Origin: Pseudomonadota bacterium
GTDB taxonomy: Bacteria > Pseudomonadota > Gammaproteobacteria > Burkholderiales > Methylophilaceae
Assembly (NCBI GenBank): GCA_020053735.1
Contig: JAGVMP010000011.1
Coordinates: forward strand, 434,001 to 498,000
Reading direction: 5' to 3'
DNA length: 64,000 nucleotides
Below, one piece after another: positions 26,857-35,597 of the stretch (positions within the stretch are counted from its first letter, which is position 1; the number at the start of each line of letters is the position of its first letter). Both the position numbers and the translations under genes were made by a program. A model generated the notes under the pieces. The model was not told the origin of the DNA. It ran no database searches and was given only the letters and a program-made list of their open reading frames with translations.

Positions 26857-27139
26857 CAATAGTTGCATACAAATCCAACCAGTCTACGTTGTTTGATTCT
26901 ATTAACAATATTTTATTCTTACGCGAACCAGCTTTAATTTGTTTTTCTCGGGCTATTGCACTTAGCATATCATTACACAACTCATAATAAACAAGAGTGT
27001 GCACTTGATAGCGCTTAGTAAAACCATCAGCCAAATCTTCTTTATGTTGCCAAACACGCTTTACTAAATCAGACGTCACCCCTGTATAAAGCGTACCGTT
27101 TTTGCCACTAGCTAAAATGTATACTGCTGGTTGCTTCAT
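26852..27139 (-). CDS. Small GIY-YIG nuclease-domain protein (copy 1)
   Basis: A 95-residue protein that is nearly all GIY-YIG domain: AVYILASGKNGTLYTGVTSD supplies the paired Tyr motifs, with the conserved Arg/His in LVKRVWQHKEDLADGFTKRY and Lys/Glu-rich helices AIAREKQIKAGSRKNKILLIE. Members resemble the UPF0213/YhbQ group, small predicted endonucleases of uncertain role. A paralogue lies at 41536-41838. The gene is flanked on both sides by REP-like repeats, and its stop codon is inside a microsatellite. Confidence 0.93.
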   Translation of the reverse strand: MKQPAVYILASGKNGTLYTGVTSDLVKRVWQHKEDLADGFTKRYQVHTLVYYELCNDMLSAIAREKQIKAGSRKNKILLIESNNVDWLDLYATIV

Positions 27140-27172
27140 TATATTTTCATTGAGTAGTTTATTAGCACCAAG

Positions 27173-27306
27173 CTAGATTGCCGCCCTACGCTCGATATTT
27201 GTATTTGCGAGGAACAAAGTGACGAAGCAATCCATCCTTTCAACATGTTTAAGCATCTTATGCTTTATTAAGTTCACTAGATTGCCGCGCTACGCTCGCA
27301 ATGACA
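27173..27306. repeat. REP-like cluster upstream of the GIY-YIG gene
   Basis: GATTGCCGCCCTACGCTCG, then TTTGCGAGGAACAAAGTGAC and GAAGCAATCC, then GATTGCCGCGCTACGCTCGC ending AATGAC. It closes the repeat bracket around the GIY-YIG gene. Confidence 0.85.
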
Positions 27307-27308
27307 GG

Positions 27309-27983
27309 CTATACCTTAATCGCTTTTACTCGGCTAATCGGAAATACACTCTGTTTTTGCGCATCAATTTTATTAATAAAGAACACCTGTGCCAACCTTG
27401 AATCTTTTAACGTGTTGCCAAAAAACTGATTTGCGGCATGATAGTGTCGGCCTTCATAAATAATCAGCGTGTTATACACGTTATTCACTCGCACAATTTC
27501 GTCAAACATGCTGTGATAGCTAGTATCCATTGCAATTTCACCCGCTCTAAAGCGCCTGTCATTGTCGTTTAAAGCGTGCTGATATTTCGCTTCATCAAAG
27601 GTTTTGTTCTTTTTAAATAGTGATGTTCCACTATCTAATGGTGCATCTGGTGTTAAATATAATACGCCAGCAAACACCGTATTATGGTCGCTGTGAATGA
27701 CGCCCTGGCTATATTCTTCAGAAACGCTTTGAAAGCTGGTGGTAATCAACCATCGCATCACATCATGCTCTGCATTGTGAAATACAGATACTAGTTTTGT
27801 ACAAATTTTGTCATATAGTGCTTTATCAAGATTCGATAAATCTTGCGTTCTGCATCCAGGGTAAACGTACTCTATATTGGGAACTTCTTTGCAGTAGGTG
27901 AATTTTTGGCCTAGCGCAAACTTTCTAACTGCATCTGGGTTTTGATAAAAATTTTCGATGATGGTGACTGGATATAAATTCAT
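27309..27983 (-). CDS. 2OG-Fe(II) oxygenase-like protein (DUF6445-like)
   Basis: From the ATG at 27983 the product is 224 residues; the frame extends 8 codons further to a TTG without support. The N-terminus (YPVTIIENFYQNPDAVRKFALGQ) resembles prolyl-hydroxylase-type proteins. The candidate iron ligands are the HxD in QGVIHSDHNTVFAGVLYL, with a later His in YEGRHYHAANQFFG and Arg in DSRLAQVFFINK. DUF6445-type proteins are related to phage and secondary-metabolism hydroxylases. The substrate is unknown. It stands alone between repeat clusters, which may indicate acquisition. Confidence 0.65.
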   Translation of the reverse strand: MNLYPVTIIENFYQNPDAVRKFALGQKFTYCKEVPNIEYVYPGCRTQDLSNLDKALYDKICTKLVSVFHNAEHDVMRWLITTSFQSVSEEYSQGVIHSDHNTVFAGVLYLTPDAPLDSGTSLFKKNKTFDEAKYQHALNDNDRRFRAGEIAMDTSYHSMFDEIVRVNNVYNTLIIYEGRHYHAANQFFGNTLKDSRLAQVFFINKIDAQKQSVFPISRVKAIKV

Positions 27984-28033
27984 GGTGTACTTTTCAATGA
28001 GAGCCAAAATTATTTATACAGATTATATCAAAC

Positions 28034-28164
28034 GTCATTGCGAGAAGTGAAACGACGAAGCAATCCATGCAATATTTATTAGTGCTACAAATTTAACTTA
28101 CTTATAACTTTGTTTTAGCGCATAGATTGCCGCGCCTAAGTTAAAACCTTAGGCGCGCAATGAC
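28034..28164. repeat. REP-like doublet
   Basis: GTCATTGCGAGAAGTGAAAC at the left faces GCGCGCAATGAC at the right. The right half contains CCTAAG-TTAAAA-CCTTAGG, a stem-loop shared in variant form with 58919-58945. Confidence 0.85.
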
Positions 28165-28167
28165 AAT

Positions 28168-28197
28168 AAAAAACGGCAACCGAAGTTGCCGTTTTTT
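28168..28197 (-). terminator. Strong intrinsic terminator (bidirectional)
   Basis: AAAAAACGGCAAC-CGAA-GTTGCCGTTTTTT is a perfect 13-bp stem with T-runs on both strands. It lies downstream of the porin gene and can also stop transcription from the other side. Confidence 0.92.
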
Positions 28198-28221
28198 ATT
28201 TGTTTTTCTTTACTCTGTTAT

Positions 28222-28280
28222 GCTGAACTTGATTCAGCATCTAGAGTTAGACGAGATTGCGGGTCAAGCCCGCAATGACA
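28222..28280. repeat. Short intergenic repeats after the porin gene
   Basis: ATGCTGAA-CTTGA-TTCAGCAT (a common proteobacterial repeat) and GCGGG-TCAAG-CCCGC followed by AATGAC. Both are variable-stem hairpins just past the porin stop codon. Confidence 0.75.
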
Positions 28281-28282
28281 TC

Positions 28283-29536
28283 TTAGAAGAACATAATTGC
28301 GCCCAATGAAATGGTTTTTGCTTTCGCCTTTGCATTACCTGCACCAACTAAATCAACGTCACGCTCAACATTTGAGTACTCAGCAACTAAATTCAAATGT
28401 TTTGTGAGTGGGTGATAAGCACCCACTGTCCACATTGAATCTTTGATATCATTAAATGTATCAATACTATTACCATCCAATGTAGATTCACCATATGAAA
28501 CACCTAATTTAGTGCCTACACCTGGAAGCGTGTAGGTACCTTGTACGTACCATTGGTCTGAATCACGACCTTTACCATCAACAGAGAAACCGTCATTGAA
28601 CTGTACAGTTTGGCCAATACCATCACCTTTACCATAGTAACCAGTTAAACCAAAACCAGCTAAATTAACGGTCGCACCAATATCGTAAGCAGTTGCACGG
28701 TCATCACTGACACCACTAGCTGATGTAATATCTTGAAGGTTATCTAATTTTTGAGTGATTGCAGACACCCATACTTTACCACCCACATCGCCAGCCCACT
28801 CGTAGCTTGCTTTACCTTCAAACGCTGGTGAAGAGCCGCCACGACTTCCGCCGAACGCGTTAGGGTTTTGTGGTGTATTTAAACTTGTAGAAGCGTTAAA
28901 AGCTTGAGTTACGCCTGCTGTAAAACTGAAGCCGTTCCAGTTTGGTGATGAGTAAGCAATTTGTGATTTCCAGTCAGCATACATAAAACCTGTACCAATA
29001 CGACCCAATGTAGTAGTGTTACCAGCCAATGAACCAGCGCCAGAACCCACACCTAACAAGGTCATGTCGTTTAAGATAGCATCAGAAGCGTAAATACCTA
29101 AATCTTTACCAACTTTGATAGAACCCCATGATTTGTCGCCAAATGTTAAAAATGCTTGACGATTTTCTTGGTTACCAGTGCGGCCATTAACGTTACCGTT
29201 TTGCTGACCAGCTGCTGTAGTTGATGAACCTGGGTTAATGCTGATAGTAAAACCGACATCTAAATCGTTTTGACGTGTTTTGCCAGAAACGCTTAAATAA
29301 TTAGGTAACAAACCAGTCGTAATGTTATTTGAGCTATCAGCATCACCTTGGCCTAGACCTAGTGGACTTGAGCCAGCACCAGTGTCGCCACTGAATGTTG
29401 TGTATGTGTAATATGTGTTAACAATACCACCGATGTCCAATGTCCAATCGCCTGCTGGAATCATGATGCCAGCGTTAGCGCTTGAAGCACCAGCCAATAA
29501 AGCTGCTGCAACTGCTAAATTTAATTTCGTTTTCAT
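28283..29536 (-). CDS. Outer-membrane porin
   Basis: From the ATG at 29536, with GGAG 8 nt before it, the product is 417 residues; the frame opens further upstream without support. A signal peptide (MKTKLNLAVAAALLAGASSANA) precedes a Gly/Asn/Thr-rich beta-barrel (GDWTLDIGGIVNTYYTYT, GSIKVGKDLGIYASDAI, DIGATVNLAGFGLTGYYGKG), ending in Phe (LGAIMFF). It resembles general diffusion porins abundant in methylotrophs. The long AT-rich upstream region holds an 18-bp perfect palindrome that may be an operator. Confidence 0.9.
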   Translation of the reverse strand: MKTKLNLAVAAALLAGASSANAGIMIPAGDWTLDIGGIVNTYYTYTTFSGDTGAGSSPLGLGQGDADSSNNITTGLLPNYLSVSGKTRQNDLDVGFTISINPGSSTTAAGQQNGNVNGRTGNQENRQAFLTFGDKSWGSIKVGKDLGIYASDAILNDMTLLGVGSGAGSLAGNTTTLGRIGTGFMYADWKSQIAYSSPNWNGFSFTAGVTQAFNASTSLNTPQNPNAFGGSRGGSSPAFEGKASYEWAGDVGGKVWVSAITQKLDNLQDITSASGVSDDRATAYDIGATVNLAGFGLTGYYGKGDGIGQTVQFNDGFSVDGKGRDSDQWYVQGTYTLPGVGTKLGVSYGESTLDGNSIDTFNDIKDSMWTVGAYHPLTKHLNLVAEYSNVERDVDLVGAGNAKAKAKTISLGAIMFF

Positions 29537-29682
29537 ATAAATCTCCATAGTTTTAATTCTAAAGTTTATTTCTAAAGTTTTAATTACAAAATTACTACTG
29601 TAAAAATACACTACTAATTTACTACTAAAATACCCTCATTTTTGAAACCTTAATTATGATTAACTAAAGCCTACAAAAACGA

Positions 29683-29700
29683 GAAAGTTCGCGAACTTTC
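29683..29700. promoter_or_regulatory. 18-bp perfect palindrome upstream of the porin gene
   Basis: GAAAGTTCGCGAACTTTC is perfectly self-complementary and lies 147 nt before the porin ATG in an otherwise AT-rich leader. No T-run follows it, and its symmetric compact form suits a dimeric repressor site. The regulator is unknown. The rest of 29537-29875 shows no other feature I can support. Confidence 0.5.
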
Positions 29701-29875
29701 CCAGACTTCATTTATAAATTATTGATAAAACAATTTACATTTATTTACTAAGAAGGTGTAGTTAGTATGCCAAAAACCGACTTGATGGGGCAAGTAATAT
29801 GTGGCTTTCTTGCGCTAGATATAAGCAAATGTTGTAATGGCGCAACAATGTGGGGCGGCTAATTATATGTTTGCT

Positions 29876-30063
29876 TGGATTGCCGCGCCGTCATTGCGAG
29901 GGCAAAGCCCGTGGCAATCGCAATGACGAGAAATTTGCAATAGCGGCGAAATGTCATTGCGAGGAGCGAAACGACGAAGCAATCCATGCAGCTTTTTTAG
30001 CGAACAGTGTAACTTTTTGATGATGCTAAGGCGTTTGGATTGCTTCACTGCGTTCGCAATGAC
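29876..30063. repeat. REP-like cluster (three units)
   Basis: Unit 1 (29876-29927): GATTGCCGCGCC, GTCATTGCGAGGGCAAAGCC, GCAATGAC. Unit 2 (29952-29987): GTCATTGCGAGGAGCGAAAC, GAAGCAATCC. Unit 3 (30037-30063): GGATTGCTTCACTGCG, TTCGCAATGAC. It fills the space between the porin and dgt genes. Confidence 0.85.
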
Positions 30064-30068
30064 AGGGT

Positions 30069-31211
30069 TTAAAGATAATCTTCCACTGCAAATAACCGCC
30101 TGTGCTCACGAATGGCAAACCTGTCGGTCATCCCCGCAATATAATCTGCAACGGCACGCGCTTTATCAATTTTTGCGTATGCTTGAAACTCATGTGGCAT
30201 CAGGCCAATATCTGCCAAAAATACCGCAAACAAATCACGCACAATGCGCTCAGCTTTAGCGCTCATGCGGTTGACTTTGTAGTGCTGATATAAATTTTTG
30301 CGTAAAAATTGTTTCAACGCTAAATTCTGCTTGTCTATCTTGTTGCTAAAGCTCACCAAATAAGGTGCTTGGCGAATATCCTGACTATTTTGGGGGCTAA
30401 TTTTATTAATATTATCGGTACTTTGCGTGCATAAATCGACCACTAACACGTTGATCATGCGGCGTATGGTTTCGTGGATCAAACGTTTTTGTTCCAGCTT
30501 TGGATATTTGCTTTTTACCAAATCGAGCTGCGAAGCAAATAACTCAACACTTTGCAATTGTTCAATACTGATTAAGCCAGAGCGTAAGCCATCATCAACA
30601 TCGTGATTATTGTAGGCAATTTCATCAGCAAAATTGGTGACTTGCGCCTCTAAACTTGGGCTGGTCTTATTGATAAACCGCTCGCCAACATCACCTAATT
30701 GCTTGGCATTTTTGATTGAGCAATGCTTGAGAATACCTTCGCGTAGTTCAAAGGTAAGATTCAAACCATCAAACTCAGCATAACGCTGTTCAAGCTTATC
30801 CACCACGCGTAATGACTGCAGATTGTGCTCGAAACCGCCGTAATCTTTCATACAGTCGTTTAGCGCATCTTGCCCCGCATGACCAAATGGCGTGTGTCCC
30901 AGGTCGTGCGCCAGCGCAATCGCTTCGGTTAAGTCTTCATGTAGATTTAGCGTACGCGCAATACCGCGCGCCAGTTGGGCAACTTCTAGGCTATGTGTTA
31001 AGCGTGTACGAAATAAATCACCTTCGTGATTTACAAACACTTGCGTCTTATATTCTAAGCGACGAAACGCAGTGGAATGAATAATGCGATCGCGATCACG
31101 TTGAAAGGCATTTCTTAATGGCGAGGGCAGTTCATCATGCTGGCGTCCGAGTGAGTTATCAGGATTGGCGGCAAAAGGGGCTAATATTAAGCCTGCAAGC
31201 ATAGGCTGCAT
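30069..31211 (-). CDS. dgt: Deoxyguanosinetriphosphate triphosphohydrolase-like protein
   Basis: A 380-residue HD-domain protein. The metal site is shown by [20 protein letters not shown] (His), then [21 protein letters not shown] (HD), then [14 protein letters not shown]. Other conserved parts are [21 protein letters not shown] and the C-terminal [18 protein letters not shown]. The family hydrolyses dNTPs to deoxynucleosides and triphosphate; this is the type-2 subfamily typical of aroB-linked genes. Its ATG overlaps the aroB stop by one base (TAATG). Confidence 0.96.
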   Translation of the reverse strand: MQPMLAGLILAPFAANPDNSLGRQHDELPSPLRNAFQRDRDRIIHSTAFRRLEYKTQVFVNHEGDLFRTRLTHSLEVAQLARGIARTLNLHEDLTEAIALAHDLGHTPFGHAGQDALNDCMKDYGGFEHNLQSLRVVDKLEQRYAEFDGLNLTFELREGILKHCSIKNAKQLGDVGERFINKTSPSLEAQVTNFADEIAYNNHDVDDGLRSGLISIEQLQSVELFASQLDLVKSKYPKLEQKRLIHETIRRMINVLVVDLCTQSTDNINKISPQNSQDIRQAPYLVSFSNKIDKQNLALKQFLRKNLYQHYKVNRMSAKAERIVRDLFAVFLADIGLMPHEFQAYAKIDKARAVADYIAGMTDRFAIREHRRLFAVEDYL

Positions 31212-32293
31212 TATGAAATCGACTCCAGCGTTTGTTTCAGCTTATCAGCATCGTAATCGCTGGTAATAACTGCTTTACCAATACCTTGTTGCAACACCAG
31301 CCTAATTTTACCGTCAGCTACTTTTTTGTCGGATTGCATTAGATCAAGATACTTTTTTACCCCTAAATTGGGTGCCTTGAGAGGCAAGCTGGATGCGGTT
31401 AGTAGGGCATGCATTCTTTTTACTTCTGCATCATTCAGCCAACCCATGCGATGCGATAAATCGGCCGCCAACATGGTGCCCGCAGCCACTGCCTCACCAT
31501 GCAACCAAACACCGTAGCCCATGGCATTTTCAATGGCATGACCAAATGTATGACCTAAATTTAGTAATGCGCGCTCGCCTGCCTCGTGCTCGTCCACTGC
31601 TACTACCTCAGCTTTATTTTTACAAGAGCGGTAAATCGCATAACTAACTATCGCTTCATCTAGTCCCATAAGCCCATGGATATTGGTCTCTAGCCAATCA
31701 AAAAAATCTACGTCACGAATTAAGCCATATTTAATCACCTCAGCAACGCCAGCAGATAACTCACGTTTGGGCAAAGTTTGTAGCGTATTAATATCGGCCA
31801 GCACCAGCTTTGGTTGGTAAAACGCGCCTATCATGTTCTTACCTAAGGGATGATTAATGCCTGTTTTGCCACCAACGCTAGAATCCACTTGCGAAAGTAA
31901 GGTAGTAGGAATTTGTATAAATGGCACACCGCGCAAGTAGGTAGCGGCCGCATAACCAGTTAAATCGCCAATCACCCCGCCGCCAAGCGCTATCAAAGTG
32001 GTACTGCGCTCGCAGCGGTTTTGTAAGAGTGCATCGTATATCGTGTTGAGCGTCTCGCTATTCTTGTAAGCTTCGCCATCAGGCAGAATAATCTCTATCA
32101 CGCCCACACCAGCTTCACGCAAAGGCTTGGCAAGTCTTTCCAAATAAAGCGGTGCAACCGTAGTGTTGGTAACAATCGCCACTTGCTTGCGCTGTAAATG
32201 CGGAAGAATGAGCTCGGCTTGTTGGATTAAACCGCTCCCAATATGAATAGGATAAGCACGGTCGCCAAGTGCTACATTTAAGGTTTGCATCAT
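31211..32293 (-). CDS. aroB: 3-Dehydroquinate synthase
   Basis: About 360 residues. The family start [20 protein letters not shown] fits the ATGATG at 32293/32290; a frame extension to 32311 would overlap aroK and looks unlikely. Landmarks: [53 protein letters not shown], the metal-binding Glu in AEVIKYGLI, and His in [13 protein letters not shown] and [13 protein letters not shown]. It is an NAD- and metal-dependent shikimate-pathway enzyme. It follows aroK and overlaps dgt. Confidence 0.97.
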   Translation of the reverse strand: MMQTLNVALGDRAYPIHIGSGLIQQAELILPHLQRKQVAIVTNTTVAPLYLERLAKPLREAGVGVIEIILPDGEAYKNSETLNTIYDALLQNRCERSTTLIALGGGVIGDLTGYAAATYLRGVPFIQIPTTLLSQVDSSVGGKTGINHPLGKNMIGAFYQPKLVLADINTLQTLPKRELSAGVAEVIKYGLIRDVDFFDWLETNIHGLMGLDEAIVSYAIYRSCKNKAEVVAVDEHEAGERALLNLGHTFGHAIENAMGYGVWLHGEAVAAGTMLAADLSHRMGWLNDAEVKRMHALLTASSLPLKAPNLGVKKYLDLMQSDKKVADGKIRLVLQQGIGKAVITSDYDADKLKQTLESIS

Positions 32294-32297
32294 GCCG

Positions 32298-32843
32298 TTA
32301 TATTGGCCCATTTAAAGACTTTTCAATTTGGTTTAGTGACTTTTCTATTTGATACAGAATATTGGCCACAGGCTGATTACCTGTGTCAAAAATTAACGCT
32401 GCTGTTTCTGTATATAACGGATTTCGTTCAGCATAAAGCTGCTCTAACTTAGCGCGTACATCTACATTTTGCAACAAGGGCCGGTGTTTGTCGTTGCGCA
32501 TCCTGTGCCATAGTTCGTTTACATTAGCGCGCAAGTAAATGACTGTGCCATTAGCTTTTAACAACCGCCTGTTTTCATCTGCAAGTATAGCGCCGCCACC
32601 TGTGGCCATAATGATATTGCTTAACTGGCTAAGCTCCTGAATAATGGCCGTTTCACGCTTACGGAATCCTGCTTCACCTTCAAGCTCAAATATGGTTGAG
32701 ATTTTTACGCCCGTGCGTTTTTCTATTTCATGGTCAGTATCATAAAATGCTTTGCCTAAATGCTTGGCTAACAATTTACCTATGGTGGTTTTTCCTGCCC
32801 CCATTAAGCCTATAAAAAAAATATTATTTGCAGCTATAACCAC
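32298..32843 (-). CDS. aroK: Shikimate kinase
   Basis: A 181-residue kinase starting at GTG. The P-loop is [12 protein letters not shown] (about residues 12-23), followed by [12 protein letters not shown], the shikimate-binding [16 protein letters not shown], and the lid region [12 protein letters not shown]. It phosphorylates shikimate for chorismate synthesis. The C-terminus carries a heptad repeated twice ([14 protein letters not shown]) that ordinary AroK proteins lack. The start codon lies only 6 nt after the terminator hairpin of pilQ. Confidence 0.96.
   Translation of the reverse strand: MVIAANNIFFIGLMGAGKTTIGKLLAKHLGKAFYDTDHEIEKRTGVKISTIFELEGEAGFRKRETAIIQELSQLSNIIMATGGGAILADENRRLLKANGTVIYLRANVNELWHRMRNDKHRPLLQNVDVRAKLEQLYAERNPLYTETAALIFDTGNQPVANILYQIEKSLNQIEKSLNGPI
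32310..32351 (-). repeat. Tandem 21-bp duplication at the 3' end of aroK
   Basis: Two adjacent diverged 21-bp units (32310-32330 and 32331-32351) each encode QIEKSLN. The differences fall at a few silent positions, so the duplication is not recent. Confidence 0.85.
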
Positions 32844-32880
32844 AATAAAAAATGCCTATCACATGAATGATAGGCATTTT
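32842..32880 (-). terminator. Intrinsic terminator after pilQ, abutting the aroK start
   Basis: AAAATGCCTATCA (32849-32861), loop CATGAA, TGATAGGCATTTT (32868-32880): a perfect 13-bp stem followed on the minus strand by TTTTTTATTG. The aroK GTG is at 32843-32841, so the T-run ends at the start codon and overlaps any ribosome site. Confidence 0.85.
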
Positions 32881-32922
32881 AAGGCAAAGCGTGTGTTCTG
32901 TCAGCGTACGCTAAAATTTAAA

Positions 32923-35061
32923 TTATCTTAGCCCTAAACTTTCATCCATAATTTTTGGGGTAACAAAGATAAGTAGCTCTGTCTTGTCATCTTGCTTAAC
33001 TCTGCGTTTGAACACATTGCCAATAATTGGTATATCACCAAAGAACGGTACTTTATCTACATCATTACGCTCTGTTTGCTCATAAATGCCGCCTAGCACT
33101 GCCGTCTCACCATTGGCGACCAACACTTGCGTCACTACATTTTGCGTATCAATTGAAGGTACGCCAGCAAATATTGTCCCGACCTTCTCTTTTTTCACTT
33201 CTAAGTCCATGATAATCTTATCATCTGGTGTAATTTGTGGTGTCACTTCCAAGCTCAACACCGCCTCTTTAAATGCTACATTAGCGGCTCCGCTACTAGA
33301 AGCTTGTAAATATGGAATCTCTGTCCCCGAGGCGATTTTTGCTTTTTGCTGATTCGCTGTAGTGACACGTGGGCTAGACACAACTTTGCCACGTTGATCT
33401 CTCTCTAAAGCAGTTAACTCTAAATTAAGTAACAAGCCTGCAGGAAGCCTAAATAAGCTAAAAGCGATACTGCCAAATGAGTTAGCTACTGGTAAATTGG
33501 AGTTTAAGCCACCAGTGCTTGCCGTTGCAGTGCCTGTACTGCCTATCGTAGTTGGAAGTGTTCCGCCTATGCTTAAGTTATTATCACCAGGTGTGGTTGC
33601 ACTTTGCACACCAAACCTTGCACCTAAGCTCTTGCCAAACTTGTCGTCTGCCAATACTAAACGTGACTCAATCATCACCTGTCTCACAGCAACGTCAGTT
33701 TTGTTAATAATCTCTTGGATTTCTTCCAGCTTCTTAGCGGTATCTTGTATAAACAAAGTGTTAGTACGTGGATCTACCACCGCACTACCGCGTTTCGAAA
33801 GTATGCTCTTATTTGCGCTACCAGCAGAACCACTAGATGAGCCTGCTGCCGTTGAACCTGTTAAGATACTTCTAAAGGCTTCAGCCTTTTGGTAACGCAG
33901 CACAAAAACCTCAGTACGTAATGGCTCCAAATCTTCTATCGCATTGACTGCTTCTAGTTGTGCTTTTTCTTTAGCAGTCACTTCTTCCGCAGGCGCCACC
34001 ATAATCACGTTGCCAGATTTACGCATCGTCAACCCTTTATTTTGCATGATAATATCCATGGCTTGATCCCAAGGCACGTCTTTTAACCGCAAGGTTAAGT
34101 TGCCTGTCACAGTATCACTGGTAATAATATTTAGGCCAGTGAAGTCTGCAATTACTTGCAACACTGAGCGCACCTCTATATTTTGGAAATTCAGCGAGAG
34201 CTTCTCGCCGGAGTAGCCAGGTTTATTGCCTTTTACCAATTTATTCGGGTCTTCTATCACCTGACGCACATCAATAATAAATTTATTGTCTGCCTGATAT
34301 GCCGATTGCTCCCAATTACCTTTAGGCTCAATCACCATGCGACCGTTTTTACCTTGTTTCATCGTGTCAACATATAGTACTGGTGTATTAAAATTAATCA
34401 CATTCAAACGACGTTGCAATTCAGCAGGTACATCGGTATTAATGAAATCAACAGTCAGCAACTTACCTTTTTGCTTAATGTTAATTCCAGTATTTGCATC
34501 AGATAGATCGACAATAATACGACCTTCTCCATTTTTACCCCGCGCAAAATCTACGTTTGTAATAGCATGCGCTTGATTACTGATGGCACGCGATTCTGCA
34601 AAACGCGTTTCTGTGTTGGTGCTGGCAGTTGCTGCCTCATTTCCTTGCAAGGTAATAATCACATCATTACCACTTAAAACAGTGTTGTACCCTACATTAC
34701 GAGATAAATTTAGTACCATGCGCGTGCGGTCTTTTGCTTGTGCTAGAGAAACACTTTTTAGCGCTCCTTGTTCACTTGGGATATTGCTTTTTGATAAGCC
34801 ATTTCCAACATTAGGGAAATCCAAAGCAATTCTAGAAGGGTTGTTAAGCGTAAAGCCAGCAGGGGGGTTAGCAAGCGGTTCTTTTAATTTCACACGGATG
34901 CTGACACGCCCGCCAGACAAAGCAGAAAAATCGATATTCTCAATTTTATTGCTAAATTGATCTTCATCTGCCGCGAAGGCGTTACCCAGCAGGCCCGTGC
35001 TTATCAACAACATCAAAGCAAATAATTTAGTCATTATATTAGTCATGTTCATTCCAGTCAT
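32923..35061 (-). CDS. pilQ: Type IV pilus secretin PilQ
   Basis: A 712-residue outer-membrane secretin. A signal peptide (ending NAFA, about residue 30) is followed by two AMIN domains (about 37-125 and 160-260) that bind peptidoglycan. Next come the STN/N0 domain (LSLNFQNIEVRSVLQVIADF), an N1 domain (TEVFVLRYQKAEAF), and the secretin core (QVMIESRLVLADDKFGKSLG, GKVVSSPRVTTANQQKAKI ... PQITPDDKIIMDLEV, VPFFGDIPIIGNVFKRR). It forms the pilus exit channel. A Ser/Gly-rich loop lies near residue 410. Coupled to pilP by TAATG. Confidence 0.97.
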   Translation of the reverse strand: MTGMNMTNIMTKLFALMLLISTGLLGNAFAADEDQFSNKIENIDFSALSGGRVSIRVKLKEPLANPPAGFTLNNPSRIALDFPNVGNGLSKSNIPSEQGALKSVSLAQAKDRTRMVLNLSRNVGYNTVLSGNDVIITLQGNEAATASTNTETRFAESRAISNQAHAITNVDFARGKNGEGRIIVDLSDANTGINIKQKGKLLTVDFINTDVPAELQRRLNVINFNTPVLYVDTMKQGKNGRMVIEPKGNWEQSAYQADNKFIIDVRQVIEDPNKLVKGNKPGYSGEKLSLNFQNIEVRSVLQVIADFTGLNIITSDTVTGNLTLRLKDVPWDQAMDIIMQNKGLTMRKSGNVIMVAPAEEVTAKEKAQLEAVNAIEDLEPLRTEVFVLRYQKAEAFRSILTGSTAAGSSSGSAGSANKSILSKRGSAVVDPRTNTLFIQDTAKKLEEIQEIINKTDVAVRQVMIESRLVLADDKFGKSLGARFGVQSATTPGDNNLSIGGTLPTTIGSTGTATASTGGLNSNLPVANSFGSIAFSLFRLPAGLLLNLELTALERDQRGKVVSSPRVTTANQQKAKIASGTEIPYLQASSSGAANVAFKEAVLSLEVTPQITPDDKIIMDLEVKKEKVGTIFAGVPSIDTQNVVTQVLVANGETAVLGGIYEQTERNDVDKVPFFGDIPIIGNVFKRRVKQDDKTELLIFVTPKIMDESLGLR

Positions 35062-35597
35062 TATTCTTGCAGATTAATACTTGCAATACGTTCTACCCAA
35101 TCGCCTGTCAGGTCGTCTTGGACAATTTCTTTTACCACAATCTCACTCTCATTAATTTGCGTGACCAAACCGAAATTAGGGCCCACATAGTTACCCACCT
35201 TCACTTGTTGTATGGTGTTATCTGGGGTTTTAATCAGCGCAAAAATAGATTTTCTTTTGCTTAACGAGCCTACATATATCAAACTCTCTAACGGAAAAGC
35301 TTCTAGTGCCTCTTTAGGACGATTGGTATTTGGCTGCAACGAGCCAGCTTTACTCAGTGCCTTGCGCGCTTTAAATGGGTCGGACAAAGTACCATCTGCA
35401 TTATATTGCAAGGGTGAATAAGGCAAAACTTCTGGTAGTGGTTCTACACCTTTACTCATGTCATTGGCAGCAGTTGCCATAAATTTGTCAAGGTCATCAC
35501 CCTCACCACTGCCACAAGCCGCTAGCAAGCCGACTAGCGCCGCAATGAGTAACACTTTCGTAAGCGAATTAGAATGCATTAAATTGGGCATCATCAT
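35061..35597 (-). CDS. pilP: Type IV pilus assembly lipoprotein PilP
   Basis: A 178-residue lipoprotein. The signal ends in the lipobox LLAAC (Cys about residue 28), then a disordered stretch, then the PilP beta domain (GSLSKRKSIFALIKTPDNTI, VKVGNYVGPNFGLVTQINES, GDWVERIASINLQE) that contacts the N0 domain of PilQ. It links the inner-membrane PilMNO platform to the secretin. It overlaps pilO by 4 nt and pilQ by 1 nt. Confidence 0.95.
   Translation of the reverse strand: MMMPNLMHSNSLTKVLLIAALVGLLAACGSGEGDDLDKFMATAANDMSKGVEPLPEVLPYSPLQYNADGTLSDPFKARKALSKAGSLQPNTNRPKEALEAFPLESLIYVGSLSKRKSIFALIKTPDNTIQQVKVGNYVGPNFGLVTQINESEIVVKEIVQDDLTGDWVERIASINLQE

Noticed and set aside
31670-31690. CATGGATATTGG within aroB as another hairpin-family member
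   Set aside because: Only about 12 nt match and there are no complementary stems.
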